A stretch of 64,000 nucleotides of DNA from PFL25 sp046260155 (GTDB lineage Bacteria; Chloroflexota; Anaerolineae; Anaerolineales; UBA4823), in the NCBI GenBank assembly GCA_046260155.1, contig JBJYXV010000032.1:44155-108154 (forward strand), written 5' to 3'. The notes beneath the pieces were generated by a model, which saw nothing but the letters and a program-made list of their open reading frames with translations, did no database searches and was not told the DNA's origin. The translations under genes were made by a program, and so were the position numbers. Shown in pieces: positions 53,566-62,537 of the stretch. The first letter of the stretch is position 1, and every line of letters starts with the position of its first letter.

Positions 53566-54453
53566 CTAACCGAGCGCTTCTGCACCACCGGTGATATCCA
53601 GCATTTCATTAGTAATACCCTGCTGGCGAGCTTTGTTATATTCCAATTGCAAACCTGCAGCCAGATCCGTTGCACTATCAGTGGCATTTTTCATAGCAAC
53701 CATGCGGGCTGCATGCTCACTGGCAAGTGATTCCAGGATTGCATGATATACCTGGAGGGCAGTGAAACGAGGGATGATTACATCCAGGATTTCAGTTCCA
53801 CCAGGTTCATATATATACGAGGAAGTGGTTCCATACTCAACTTGAGTAAAATCCTGCACCCGGTCTGCTTCCAATCCAATTTCAAGAGGCAGGAGTTTTT
53901 TTACGGTTGGAACCTGGTGGACCATATTGATAAAATCAGTATAAACAAGGTATACCTCATCGGTATGACCCTCCAGAAATTCTGTAACCGCCATGCGGCC
54001 AATCGCGGAAACATCTGAAAAAGACGGGGCTGGAGGTAGATTGCTGAATTCTGCCATCACAGTCTCCCCACGCCGCAGCATGAGATCGCGCCCTTTCCTG
54101 CCAACTGCTATGAAGCGTACCGGTACTGGATAATTTCCGAATTTCTGCAGTGTAAATCTCACGATATTGGTCGTATACGCACCAGCCAGTCCGCGATCGC
54201 CTGTTACAAGCACCACCACCACATCATTGATGTTCCCGCGCCGGGTTAATAGTGGGTGCAGTGATTCCCTGCCAGGCTGACCGGCAATATGGGTCAGGAC
54301 TTGCCAAGCTTTAGTCGCATAAGGTCGCGTATTGGTTACCGCCTGCATGGCTTTGCGCACTTTGCTCGCGCTGACCGCTTGGAGGGCACGCGTTACCTGG
54401 GCTATATTTTTTACACTTCGTATCCGGTCTCGAACTTCTCTTGCAGTAGTCAT
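53566..54453 (-). CDS. atpG: F1 ATP synthase gamma subunit
   Basis: The central stalk of F1, 295 residues. The N-terminal helix (REVRDRIRSVKNIAQVTRALQAVSASKV) and C-terminal helix (AARMVAMKNATDSATDL, ending in RQQGITNEMLDITGGAEALG) form the rotating coiled coil; both are well conserved. The globular part contains VVLVTGDRGLAGAYTTN. It starts 6 bases after the atpA stop. Confidence 0.97.
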   Translation of the reverse strand: MTTAREVRDRIRSVKNIAQVTRALQAVSASKVRKAMQAVTNTRPYATKAWQVLTHIAGQPGRESLHPLLTRRGNINDVVVVLVTGDRGLAGAYTTNIVRFTLQKFGNYPVPVRFIAVGRKGRDLMLRRGETVMAEFSNLPPAPSFSDVSAIGRMAVTEFLEGHTDEVYLVYTDFINMVHQVPTVKKLLPLEIGLEADRVQDFTQVEYGTTSSYIYEPGGTEILDVIIPRFTALQVYHAILESLASEHAARMVAMKNATDSATDLAAGLQLEYNKARQQGITNEMLDITGGAEALG

Positions 54454-54459
54454 TTGTTT

Positions 54460-56121
54460 TTACTGCCAGGTCGAATTGAAAGCTTTGATAGCTTCGTGAA
54501 GTGCTGTTTGGGTCTCCTCACTGAGCTTCTTCTGCTCAGCAATATCCTTAATCAGATCAACATGGGAGCTGCCAATAAAGCGCAGTAAATTGGTTTTCCA
54601 ATCTTGCATCTCTTCAATGGGCACATTATCCGCATAACCATTCGTGCCTGCAAAGAGCATCACGACCTGGTTGGCTAATGAAAGCGGTTCATATTGTGCC
54701 TGCTTCAATATTTCCTGCAGGTGCTGGCCTCGATTGAGTTGTGCCTGGGTGGCTTTATCCAGGTCTGAACCAAATTGGGCAAACGCAGCCAGTTCACGGA
54801 ATGCAGCCATATCCAGGCGTAATCGCCCGGCGACCTGTCCCATGGCTTTCGTCTGCGCATCACCACCTACCCTCGACACCGAAAGTCCTACATTAATCGC
54901 AGGCCGGATACCAGCGTAGAAAAGATTACTTTCAAGGTAAATCTGGCCATCAGTGATCGAAATAACATTGGTTGGAATATAAGCCGAGACATCTCCCAGG
55001 AGCGTCTCGATGATCGGCAAGGCAGTCAACGAGCCGCCTGTACCCTGGACCTTAACTACCTTGTGGTTATCAGCATCATCCAGCTCACCCAGGGCAGTTT
55101 CTGCATCATGTTTCGCCAGCGGGCCGCTGTAGATTGCTTTGTCGCCTACCTCCGCTTGTGGAAGCTCCTCGGAGGAAATATCCTTGGGAACAACCACATA
55201 CTTGTTGGCGAGTTTCGCTGCCCTTTCCAATAATCGCGAGTGCAGGTAGAAAACATCACCCGGATAAGCTTCACGACCAGGTGGACGTCGCAACAACAAG
55301 GAAACCTGACGGTAAGCCCAGGCATGCTTGGATAGATCGTCATAGACGACCAGAGCATCCCGGCCATTTTCCATAAATTCCTCACCGATTGCACACCCTG
55401 CATATGGAGCGATGTACTGCAGGGCTGCAGCTTCATCAGCGGCGGCTACCACAACTGTCGTATACTCCATCGCGCCAAAGCGGGTCAGTACGTCCACCGT
55501 GCGGGCTATTCCGGCTTTCTTCTGGCCAATTGCCACATAAATGCACAGCAGGTCTTTGCCTTTTTGATTGATGATGGTATCAATCGTGATGGCGGTTTTT
55601 CCAGTTTGCCGGTCACCGATAATCAGCTCTCTCTGTCCTCGACCAATGGGAGTCATGGCATCGATAGCGATTAAACCCGTTTGAACGGGGGTGTCAACGT
55701 CTTTGCGATCGACAACACCCGGTGCAATTCGTTCGATCGGTCTGAATTTTTCGGTTTTTATCGGCCCCTTGCCATCAATCGGTTGCCCCAATGCATTGAC
55801 TACCCGCCCAACCATTGCATTGCCTACTGGTACTGAGGCGATTCTGCCGGTCGAACGTACGATCATGCCTTCATCGATCTCAGAATACTCACCCATGATG
55901 ATCACGCCGACGCTCTCATTTTCCAGGTTAAAGGCAATCCCCAACACGCCGTTGGAAAATTGGACCAGCTCCTGGGCACGCACGGCAGAGAGCCCCCCGA
56001 CACGGGCAATCCCATCGCCCGCTTCCAGCACTGTGCCGACATCGCTTACTTCGACACCGGGTTTGTAATCCTCAATTTGCTTTTGCAGGTCTGAGGTTAT
56101 ATTGTTAATCAGATCTGTCAT
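54460..56121 (-). CDS. atpA: F1 ATP synthase alpha subunit with internal insertion
   Basis: The non-catalytic F1 subunit, 553 residues compared with about 505-515 usually. Walker A is GDRQTGKT (169-176). Conserved sequence resumes at GGSLTALPIIET (362-373), but between ERAAKL (299-304) and this point there are about 57 residues (KYVVVPKDISSEELP to HKVVKVQGTG) where most bacteria have about five. The reading frame is intact. GGAGG precedes the ATG. No delta or F0 gene precedes it; an M42 peptidase gene lies 19 bases upstream, so F0 must be encoded elsewhere. Confidence 0.97.
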   Translation of the reverse strand: MTDLINNITSDLQKQIEDYKPGVEVSDVGTVLEAGDGIARVGGLSAVRAQELVQFSNGVLGIAFNLENESVGVIIMGEYSEIDEGMIVRSTGRIASVPVGNAMVGRVVNALGQPIDGKGPIKTEKFRPIERIAPGVVDRKDVDTPVQTGLIAIDAMTPIGRGQRELIIGDRQTGKTAITIDTIINQKGKDLLCIYVAIGQKKAGIARTVDVLTRFGAMEYTTVVVAAADEAAALQYIAPYAGCAIGEEFMENGRDALVVYDDLSKHAWAYRQVSLLLRRPPGREAYPGDVFYLHSRLLERAAKLANKYVVVPKDISSEELPQAEVGDKAIYSGPLAKHDAETALGELDDADNHKVVKVQGTGGSLTALPIIETLLGDVSAYIPTNVISITDGQIYLESNLFYAGIRPAINVGLSVSRVGGDAQTKAMGQVAGRLRLDMAAFRELAAFAQFGSDLDKATQAQLNRGQHLQEILKQAQYEPLSLANQVVMLFAGTNGYADNVPIEEMQDWKTNLLRFIGSSHVDLIKDIAEQKKLSEETQTALHEAIKAFNSTWQ

Positions 56122-56140
56122 TATGCCTCCACAAAAATAA

Positions 56141-57214
56141 TTAAGCCGTAAAGCCCGCTACAGTTTCTGCATCTAACCTGTTAATCAGTTCTACAAGTAA
56201 TTTGACTGCGTGATCATAATCATCACGGTGGATGATCGAGCTATCAGAATGGATATGCCTGGCAGCAACCCCGATCACGATCGTTGGTACTCCGGTGTTG
56301 TGAAGATGGATTGCAGCACCATCCGTTGCGCCAGCTTCTACATAAGAAACCTGGAGGGGAATTTCAAGCTGGCCAGCAGTGTCCATCAGGAAATCCCGCA
56401 ACTTGAGATTCGGGATCATGCGTGCATCGTAGATCAACACCGTTGGTCCCTGACCTAATTTTACAGAAGATTCTTCCGGCTTGATGCCAGGCACATCGCC
56501 GGCAATGTCGGATTCCAGCACAATTGCGATGTCAGGATCCACTGCGCGCACACTGGTTGTAGCACCCCGAACGCCGACTTCTTCCTGGACAGTGGCAACA
56601 CCGTATACAGTGTTGGGATGCTCACCTGCTTTCAATTGCTCCAAGCTGCTGATCACCAAGCCTACTCCTACCCGGTCATCAAAAGCCTTGGAAAGGTAGG
56701 TTTTCCCATTCGCCATTGGGACAAAATCTGCACGCGGGATGACCGGATCACCAGGACGCACGCCGGCATCTTTAACTTCATCCTGGCTCAAAGCACCGAT
56801 ATCGATATACATATCCTGCTTCTTGACAACTTTGCTGCGTTCATCCGCGGGCAGCAGATGGGGAGGTTTTGCCCCAATCACACCTACCACCTCGCCTTGT
56901 TTCGTTTTGATCACCACGCGCTGTCCCAGCAGCACCTGGTCAAACCAGCCTCCCAGAGGTAGAAATTTCAAGAACCCCTCTTCGGTAATGTGCTTGACCA
57001 TTAAACCGATTTCATCCATATGCCCCGCTAACATCACGCGCGGTTTCTCCTGACTGCCCGGAACTTTACAAATCACGCTACCGATCTTATCCTGGGATAA
57101 TTCGCCCAGTGGTTCGAGATGCTGGCGGACGATCTTTCTGACTTCCTCTTCATAACCAGGTATCCCATTTACCTCGGTTAGTTCTTTGAGTAGTTCCAGC
57201 GTGGAATCAGCCAT
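56141..57214 (-). CDS. M42-family metalloaminopeptidase
   Basis: The 357-residue protein belongs to the M42 tetrahedral aminopeptidases (FrvX/glutamyl-aminopeptidase-like). Metal and catalytic residues are visible: H65 and D67 in AGHMDEIGL, the bridging Asp in KAFDDRVGV, the catalytic Glu pair in VQEEVGVRGA, Asp in ESDIAGD, and the final His in RHIHSDSS. They cut amino acids from peptide N-termini in the cytoplasm as large self-compartmentalised particles. It is immediately upstream of atpA, probably in the same transcript. Confidence 0.92.
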   Translation of the reverse strand: MADSTLELLKELTEVNGIPGYEEEVRKIVRQHLEPLGELSQDKIGSVICKVPGSQEKPRVMLAGHMDEIGLMVKHITEEGFLKFLPLGGWFDQVLLGQRVVIKTKQGEVVGVIGAKPPHLLPADERSKVVKKQDMYIDIGALSQDEVKDAGVRPGDPVIPRADFVPMANGKTYLSKAFDDRVGVGLVISSLEQLKAGEHPNTVYGVATVQEEVGVRGATTSVRAVDPDIAIVLESDIAGDVPGIKPEESSVKLGQGPTVLIYDARMIPNLKLRDFLMDTAGQLEIPLQVSYVEAGATDGAAIHLHNTGVPTIVIGVAARHIHSDSSIIHRDDYDHAVKLLVELINRLDAETVAGFTA

Positions 57215-57453
57215 AATTAACTAAGTATCCTTTCATTTGGGTGGGGTTTTTCATCAATCCGGTCTGAATTAATGCAATCTCCCTTACGCGTCAAGCAGAA
57301 GGGATTAGGATCCCTCTGCAAATTCTTGCTTGACCAGATTCCTTCCTGATTTTGTACTTACTGACGAGCTTCGGCACTTGCCTCGGTTGTGCACTTTCCA
57401 AACGGAAATGATACCTGAAAGCGTCCATGTTGTCCAGTTCTTCACAATTCCGC

Positions 57454-58341
57454 CTACTCTTCATCTTGCTGGCTCAGTTTTTCTGGCCAATGCGCGCGGG
57501 CATCCTTGCCAAGCTCACGTGAACGTTCGTACGCGGCCCAAACTGCTCTTGATATCGCGGTCCGAAACCCCGCTTTTTCCAGGTAATACAAAGCTGCAGC
57601 GGATGTACCTCCAGGGGACGTGACCTGGTTTCGAAGCCGTGCCAGGTGAATCGGATCTGTGTCCCGGGTGTAGTAATCGACTGAACCACGCACGGTCTGG
57701 GCCACCAGCTGTTCTGCGACTCGTCTGGGAAAGCCGAGATGGACCCCAGCATCTACCATGGCTTCCATGAACAGGAAAACATAAGCTGGCCCGGTTCCTG
57801 AGAGCGCGGTTGCCATGTTGAGATACGATTCTTCCTCCATAAAAATCTCTTGACCCAGTGCTGCTAGGATTTGTTGCCCCATGTCACGCTGGATCTCAGA
57901 GACAGATTCTGAGGCTGTCCACACGGTAATCCCTTCTCCAATCTGCGCAGGGGTATTTGGCATGGCGCGGATTACCGCCTTGTGTTCCAAAATCCCACCA
58001 ATCCTGGCGATTGACGCACCAGCAACGATTGATAGGATCAATGCCTGCGGTTTAATCGATCCATGCAGACCTTCCAACACGGGATCCAGCCGCTGGGGTT
58101 TCACTGACAGGACAACTACATCTCCTTGTTTTGCCGCAGCCGCGTTATCCGTCAGGGCTTTAATGCCATACTTGTCTGCCAGGCTCTCTCCGCGCTCTGC
58201 GCGAGGACCGGAAGCCAGCAGCATACCAGGCTTAGCTACGCCCTGGCGTATCAAACCAGCAATCATGGCTTCAGCCATCACTCCTGGACCGATAAACACA
58301 ATCTTTTTGTTCTCAAACAATTCCAACCTCCACAATCTCAT
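57454..58341 (-). CDS. proC: Pyrroline-5-carboxylate reductase
   Basis: ProC makes proline from pyrroline-5-carboxylate with NAD(P)H. The 295-residue protein has the Rossmann motif IVFIGPGVMAEAMIAGL near the N-terminus, VVLSVKPQ in the middle of the NAD domain, RAMPNTPAQIGEG, and the C-terminal helices with ALSGTGPAYVFLFMEAMVDAGV and QVTSPGGTSAAALY, which close the active site. GxG reads GPGVM instead of the usual GxGNMG, a small variation. Its ATG overlaps the ruvA stop (58338-58341). Confidence 0.95.
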   Translation of the reverse strand: MRLWRLELFENKKIVFIGPGVMAEAMIAGLIRQGVAKPGMLLASGPRAERGESLADKYGIKALTDNAAAAKQGDVVVLSVKPQRLDPVLEGLHGSIKPQALILSIVAGASIARIGGILEHKAVIRAMPNTPAQIGEGITVWTASESVSEIQRDMGQQILAALGQEIFMEEESYLNMATALSGTGPAYVFLFMEAMVDAGVHLGFPRRVAEQLVAQTVRGSVDYYTRDTDPIHLARLRNQVTSPGGTSAAALYYLEKAGFRTAISRAVWAAYERSRELGKDARAHWPEKLSQQDEE

Positions 58342-58913
58342 GAGAAATAAACGAGCGCTATTCTCAACCTGCTTTCCACGTCCTCTGGTGCATCCCGTGG
58401 GATCGATTGCAGCGCGGCTTGAGCTTCCACCACACTGTAACCCAGAGCAATTAATGCACTCATAACTTCAGTATCAGCCTCGCTCATCGCTGCAAGAGGT
58501 TCGTATCCCTCCTCTTTGGATATCTTATCCTGTAAATTGAAGGCGATCTTCTGGGCTGTTTTGATGCCCACGCCGGGCACCCGGCTGAATATCTCCGGTT
58601 GTTCGCTGAATACCGCCCTGCGTATGGCTTCTGGTTTAAGCGTGGACAGGATCGTTACCGCCAGGCGCGGGCCGATCCCACTGACCCCCAACAGCAACTT
58701 GAAATAATCCCGCCCCTCCTGGGTATCAAAACCATATAAGGCGAGCGCATCTTCGCGCACAACAAGGTAAGTATGCAGGAAGATCGATTGACCCGTGTTT
58801 GCACGGTCACTAAGCGGGTCGGGAACATAAACCAGGATTCCAACACCACCCAGCTCAACGACCAGACTGCCTTGTTCAATCTGGGTTACCTTTCCGCTCA
58901 ACGTGGCGATCAT
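58338..58913 (-). CDS. ruvA: Holliday junction helicase subunit RuvA
   Basis: RuvA binds four-way junctions and loads RuvB for branch migration. The start is ATG 58913 (MIATLSGKVTQIEQGSLVVE), giving 191 residues; this ATG overlaps the preceding stop as ATGA (58910-58913). The OB fold (1-62) is followed by two helix-hairpin-helix motifs, LLGVSGIGPRLAVTIL and FSRVPGVGIKTAQKIAF, and a C-terminal RuvB-binding domain (EVMSALIALGYSVVEAQAAL). RuvB is not encoded in this window. Confidence 0.96.
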   Translation of the reverse strand: MIATLSGKVTQIEQGSLVVELGGVGILVYVPDPLSDRANTGQSIFLHTYLVVREDALALYGFDTQEGRDYFKLLLGVSGIGPRLAVTILSTLKPEAIRRAVFSEQPEIFSRVPGVGIKTAQKIAFNLQDKISKEEGYEPLAAMSEADTEVMSALIALGYSVVEAQAALQSIPRDAPEDVESRLRIALVYFS

Positions 58914-59980
58914 GGTTGCCCTTCCCACCATCTCAGCACCCTCAGTGCGCGCAGCGTATTCCACCGTCCCGCTTTACCCGCTGGCTCCATGTCAAAGTAA
59001 ATTCTCCCGGAGGGTCCCCGGTACGTGTTCCAATACCCATTCTTTTTTTGTTTGCTCTTTAACAGCTCAATGGCATCCAGAAACCGCTCGTCATGCTTAT
59101 GTTTACGGTCCAAGGTTTCACTCTCCTGATCAGGATGTTGATATTCTCGATTCATACGCCATTTGAAATAAGCCTGGAAATAGTCCAACGCTTTCAAAAA
59201 ATCATAAAACCAGCGCGGAGGATAAGGCATGCGCGTCATGCGCGCGCTTACCACTTCCCCCGTACGGTGAGATTTGTAAAGCCGATGCTGTAGAAGGAAT
59301 TCGTGGGCCCTCAGCCTGGCGATTTCGATTTTCACTCTCACCTTGCTTCTTGATTTTTGGTACTCAAGCAGCCCTTCAAGGACAGATAGTGTGGTGTGGA
59401 AGGAGGAGTGAGTGGCACCCCGGTAATCCTCGCAGTTCCATCCCCCATCCGGCATCTGGCGCCCGAGCAAATGATCTGGGATACCATCAATATATGGATC
59501 TGGGTAGCGGAAATGAGCCAGGATTGACAGCACCATGCCGGTGACGCAGGCTTCGCTTAATGATTGCGAAGCAAAGAAGTTTATCCCACCATCGGAATAG
59601 CGCCCTCGCTCCAGGAGTTGCCAGCATCCTTTGTGCGCACGCTCATTCTCCGCTGGAAGACCGATCCTGCGTAGGGTCAGCATGGTATAGGTGGTGGAGA
59701 TCCACTTCGGGCTGTAAATACCCCCGCCCCACATGCCACTCTCATCCTGGTAAGACAGGTAATCTTTCCCCCAACCAATTTTAGCGACCTTTTCCTGTTC
59801 TGCTCGAAAAAGGTCTGCATCGTAATCCAAAAGATCGCGCATCACCTGCCAGCGTACTGCTGGGTCGCTTCCCATGAGCCAATCCAGGGTCTCCTGCGTT
59901 TTCCAGAGGTTGGGTTTCTCCTGGTCAACTTTATTTGCCATTGTAAAATCCCGGAAATCTTTCCTGTTGCATTCTTTCAC
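58910..59980 (-). CDS. Alpha-toroid (prenyltransferase/terpene-cyclase-like) protein
   Basis: The 356-residue protein has repeated helical pairs with DGG-W signatures (SGMWGGGIYSPKW, YSDGGINFF, MPDGGWNCEDYRG, KKNGYWNTY), as in the alpha-alpha toroid fold of squalene cyclases and prenyltransferases. The DXDD catalytic motif of cyclases is not seen, so it is likely a non-terpene member, possibly with a polysaccharide or peptide ligand. The start is either GTG 59980, overlapping the ruvC stop, or ATG 59941. It overlaps ruvA at its end, so it is firmly part of the ruv transcript. Confidence 0.72.
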   Translation of the reverse strand: MKECNRKDFRDFTMANKVDQEKPNLWKTQETLDWLMGSDPAVRWQVMRDLLDYDADLFRAEQEKVAKIGWGKDYLSYQDESGMWGGGIYSPKWISTTYTMLTLRRIGLPAENERAHKGCWQLLERGRYSDGGINFFASQSLSEACVTGMVLSILAHFRYPDPYIDGIPDHLLGRQMPDGGWNCEDYRGATHSSFHTTLSVLEGLLEYQKSRSKVRVKIEIARLRAHEFLLQHRLYKSHRTGEVVSARMTRMPYPPRWFYDFLKALDYFQAYFKWRMNREYQHPDQESETLDRKHKHDERFLDAIELLKSKQKKNGYWNTYRGPSGRIYFDMEPAGKAGRWNTLRALRVLRWWEGQP

Positions 59981-60477
59981 TCCACCCTATCTTCCAGCGA
60001 GCGCATGCGGGCGCTGTGCAGGTGGCAGATCGCCACCGCCAGTGCATCAGCAGCATCATCCGGCTGCGGAACCTGATCAAGGTCAAGCAGGGCTTTAACC
60101 ATCATCTGCACCTGAACTTTTTCTGCCCCACCGTAGCCGGCGACTGCCTGTTTAATTTCATTGGGGCTGTATTCGGCGATGGTTACACCGGATTCAGCCA
60201 AGGCTAGTAAGGCGATACCGCGCGCCTGCCCTACGCTCAAAGCAGTTCGCACGTTGCGTGCAAAAAACAATTTCTCCACTGCACCGCTTTGCGGTCGGTG
60301 GAGATCAATGATTTCCTTCAAGCTTTGGTAGAGTTTGACTAACCGGTCGGGCATGGCTTGCTCTGCTGAGGTCTGGATCACCCCGAACTCGACCACATTT
60401 AACGATCCGTCCTCACCTTCCTTCACCAATCCATACCCGGTGATCGCAGTTCCAGGGTCAATTCCAATCGCCAGCAT
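59977..60477 (-). CDS. ruvC: Holliday junction resolvase RuvC
   Basis: RuvC cuts Holliday junctions symmetrically. The 166-residue protein has the RNase-H-like fold with catalytic acids in AIGIDPGTAITGYG (Asp7), AVEKLFFARN (Glu, about residue 66), and the C-terminal DDAADALAVAICH pair. The motif YSPNEIKQAVAGYGGAEKVQV is characteristic. It lies 7 bases after yebC and overlaps the toroid gene. The order yebC-ruvC-ruvA is conserved in many bacteria, here interrupted by one gene. Confidence 0.97.
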   Translation of the reverse strand: MLAIGIDPGTAITGYGLVKEGEDGSLNVVEFGVIQTSAEQAMPDRLVKLYQSLKEIIDLHRPQSGAVEKLFFARNVRTALSVGQARGIALLALAESGVTIAEYSPNEIKQAVAGYGGAEKVQVQMMVKALLDLDQVPQPDDAADALAVAICHLHSARMRSLEDRVE

Positions 60478-60484
60478 CGAGCAG

Positions 60485-61243
60485 CTAGGCCGCCTCTAAT
60501 TCAACCAGCGCCTCATCCGAAATGAAAAGGTTGGAGTACACATTCTGCACATCTTCTAATTCTTCCAGCGCTTCCACCAATCGCAGCACCTGGGCTGTAT
60601 CAGAAGGCGATAACTCCAACTCATTCGTAGGGAACATACGCAGACCAGCTTCATCTGCTACGATTTTTGCTGCTTCCAGCCCATCATTGATTGCCTTGAA
60701 ATATTCCACGTCACCAATTATTTCAGCTACTCCATCATCAAAACTGACATCATCTGCGCCAGATTCTACAGCCAGCTCAAATATCTCGTCTTCATCATGT
60801 CCTTCAAGAGAAAAAGAAAAATAAGCCATGCGGTTGAACTGCCAGCCGACTGAACCGGTTTCTCCCATGCTACCACCGTAGCGGGTCAGAGTGTGCCTGA
60901 TTTCAGCTACTGCCCGGTTGCGATTATCAGTGACGCACTCGATCAGCATCGCCACACCATGCGGGCCGTAGCCTTCGTACATGATCTCTTCGATCTGGAC
61001 AGTTCCGTCTTTGTCCTCTCCGGTGCCCTTAGCAATCGCCCGTTCAATATTATCCTTGGGCATATTGTTCGCCCTGGCGCGTTCTACAGCTAATCGCAAA
61101 CGAAAATTTGTGTCGGGATCACCACCCCCTTGCCGGGCTGCAATGGAGATCTCGCGTGCCAGGCGGGTGAAAAGCTGCCCCCTTTTTGCATCTGCAGCTC
61201 CTTTTTTACGCTTTATTGTCGACCATTTTGAATGACCAGACAT
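60485..61243 (-). CDS. yebC: YebC/PmpR-family regulator
   Basis: The 252-residue protein begins MSGHSKWSTIKRKKGAADAKRGQLFTRL, as nearly all YebC proteins do, and has GYGPHGVAMLIECVTDNRNR and the acidic C-terminal part (EALEELEDVQNVYSN). Members act as transcription regulators or, in some bacteria, help ribosomes at difficult sequences such as polyproline; which applies here is unknown. A GGAG site precedes the ATG. An extended -10 promoter is at 61305. It is first in the yebC-ruvC-toroid-ruvA-proC operon. Confidence 0.95.
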   Translation of the reverse strand: MSGHSKWSTIKRKKGAADAKRGQLFTRLAREISIAARQGGGDPDTNFRLRLAVERARANNMPKDNIERAIAKGTGEDKDGTVQIEEIMYEGYGPHGVAMLIECVTDNRNRAVAEIRHTLTRYGGSMGETGSVGWQFNRMAYFSFSLEGHDEDEIFELAVESGADDVSFDDGVAEIIGDVEYFKAINDGLEAAKIVADEAGLRMFPTNELELSPSDTAQVLRLVEALEELEDVQNVYSNLFISDEALVELEAA

Positions 61244-61304
61244 TGTTTATTCTCCTGAATTAATCAATATTATCAATGCTAATAACACCTTTTAATCAGA
61301 AGCG

Positions 61305-61313
61305 ATTATACCA
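61305..61313 (-). promoter_or_regulatory. Extended -10 promoter for the yebC-ruv operon
   Basis: On the minus strand the sequence reads TGGTATAAT, an extended -10 element, 61 bases before the yebC ATG. No clear -35 sequence is present, which is usual for this promoter type. Confidence 0.55.
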
Positions 61314-61469
61314 TGGGCAGCCCTGGAAGCCCCTTGTGCAGACAGCCTGAAAACTCCATGAATGTCGATTCGGGCTGGTTCGTTGACAGGAAAGAATCTG
61401 GCAGGAATGGGATCGCTTAGTCACTGCATCTAACATAACACAGCCAGGGCAAAATTGCTTTCTTCCATA

Positions 61470-61509
61470 GTCATTCCCGCTACTAACCTACCACTTTCCT
61501 CGCAATGAC
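61470..61509. repeat. Imperfect inverted repeat, REP-like
   Basis: GTCATTCCCGC at 61470-61480 faces CGCAATGAC at 61501-61509; on the minus strand the element starts GTCATTGCGAG and ends GGGAATGAC. It directly follows the stop of the UroD-family gene. The GTCATTGCGAG core is common in scattered repeats of many genomes, so this may be a worn member or part of a transcription end. Confidence 0.4.
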
Positions 61510-61510
61510 A

Positions 61511-62530
61511 TTAAGTTAACGAATCTCCCCTCAACGCGACAGCCTGTGCAAGCAAATTTTTCTCAGGCGTCCCATCCGGTATCTCGCATCCCGCAGCACT
61601 GAAATAACGACTGCCGCCTTTACCTTGAGAGTCAAGCACTGACCGAAATACATCACCAGGCGTGCCCTGAAGCATCACTGCTACCGGATCGAAATTACCG
61701 CACAATGCAGCTCTACCATCGAATATCTGCGCAGCCTGGTTGATATCCACCATCCAGTCGATGTCAATAATATCAGCCCCGCTGTCTGTCATCGCTGCTA
61801 GGATATGGCTTGTATTTCCGCAAATATGCAGGCGGGCAACACCACCCAGCTGGTGAACGGTTTCAAAAATGCGCTGCTCATAGGGCAGAGCAAACCTGCG
61901 GTACATTATTTCCGAGACCTGGGAAGCTACCGCATCTCCCAACCCAATGATATCTGCGCCAGCTTTGATTTGCTGGCGCGCAAACTCAATCTGTACTTCG
62001 ACAACCTGGTCGAGCAGGCTCCCCACCCATTCAGGCCTCTGCTTCAGATCCTTCATCAAGTTCATAACACCGCGTAAATCGGCTGCCTCGGCAAGGGCAC
62101 CTTCCACCCAACCCATGATCGGCACCTGGCTGCCCTTGCGCTCCCGCAGGTATTGGATGGCTTCCAGCCGGTCGCACATCCGTCGCCCCGCACCTGGATC
62201 AGGTGACACCAGCTTGAACAAATCACGCGGATCTTTCAATAATGGTTCAACTGCCACTGGCAGATCGTCTTCGGGAAAATGGACCAGGAGTCCGAAATCC
62301 GCAGCCTCGCGGTAGGGATCGGAGATCACCTGCAAAATATCCAGGTCAAAAGCCTCCTGGACGACCAGGTTTGCTTCTGAGAGCACGCGGAAATCCTGGT
62401 AATAACGCGCTAAAGGGACCCCAATATGATGCGCCGCAAAGGTCATCATGATGTCAAAATTCGGTGTCCGGTCTACCGGCTCACCGCCTAGGCGGCGCAG
62501 TGTCCGTTGGTATGAAGTTAGTTCCAGCAC
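61511..62530 (-). CDS. Uroporphyrinogen-decarboxylase-family (MtaA/corrinoid-type) methyltransferase
   Basis: The 339-residue protein is of the UroD superfamily TIM barrel. LHICGNTSHIL contains the HxC zinc ligands used by MtaA- and corrinoid-linked methyltransferases to bind a thiol, and AAGCEIPDGTP supplies the third Cys. Those ligands, and the absence of the usual HemE N-terminal Arg signature, argue against haem synthesis. It may move methyl groups between a corrinoid protein and coenzyme M or tetrahydrofolate-like acceptors, but no corrinoid protein gene is adjacent. It begins 7 bases after ino1. Confidence 0.85.
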   Translation of the reverse strand: MLELTSYQRTLRRLGGEPVDRTPNFDIMMTFAAHHIGVPLARYYQDFRVLSEANLVVQEAFDLDILQVISDPYREAADFGLLVHFPEDDLPVAVEPLLKDPRDLFKLVSPDPGAGRRMCDRLEAIQYLRERKGSQVPIMGWVEGALAEAADLRGVMNLMKDLKQRPEWVGSLLDQVVEVQIEFARQQIKAGADIIGLGDAVASQVSEIMYRRFALPYEQRIFETVHQLGGVARLHICGNTSHILAAMTDSGADIIDIDWMVDINQAAQIFDGRAALCGNFDPVAVMLQGTPGDVFRSVLDSQGKGGSRYFSAAGCEIPDGTPEKNLLAQAVALRGDSLT

Positions 62531-62537
62531 AGGAAAG

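Noticed and set aside
57290..57320. Hairpin around AGGGAT and ATCCCT as terminator of proC
   Set aside because: The stem has a bulge and there is no T-run on the minus strand after it.
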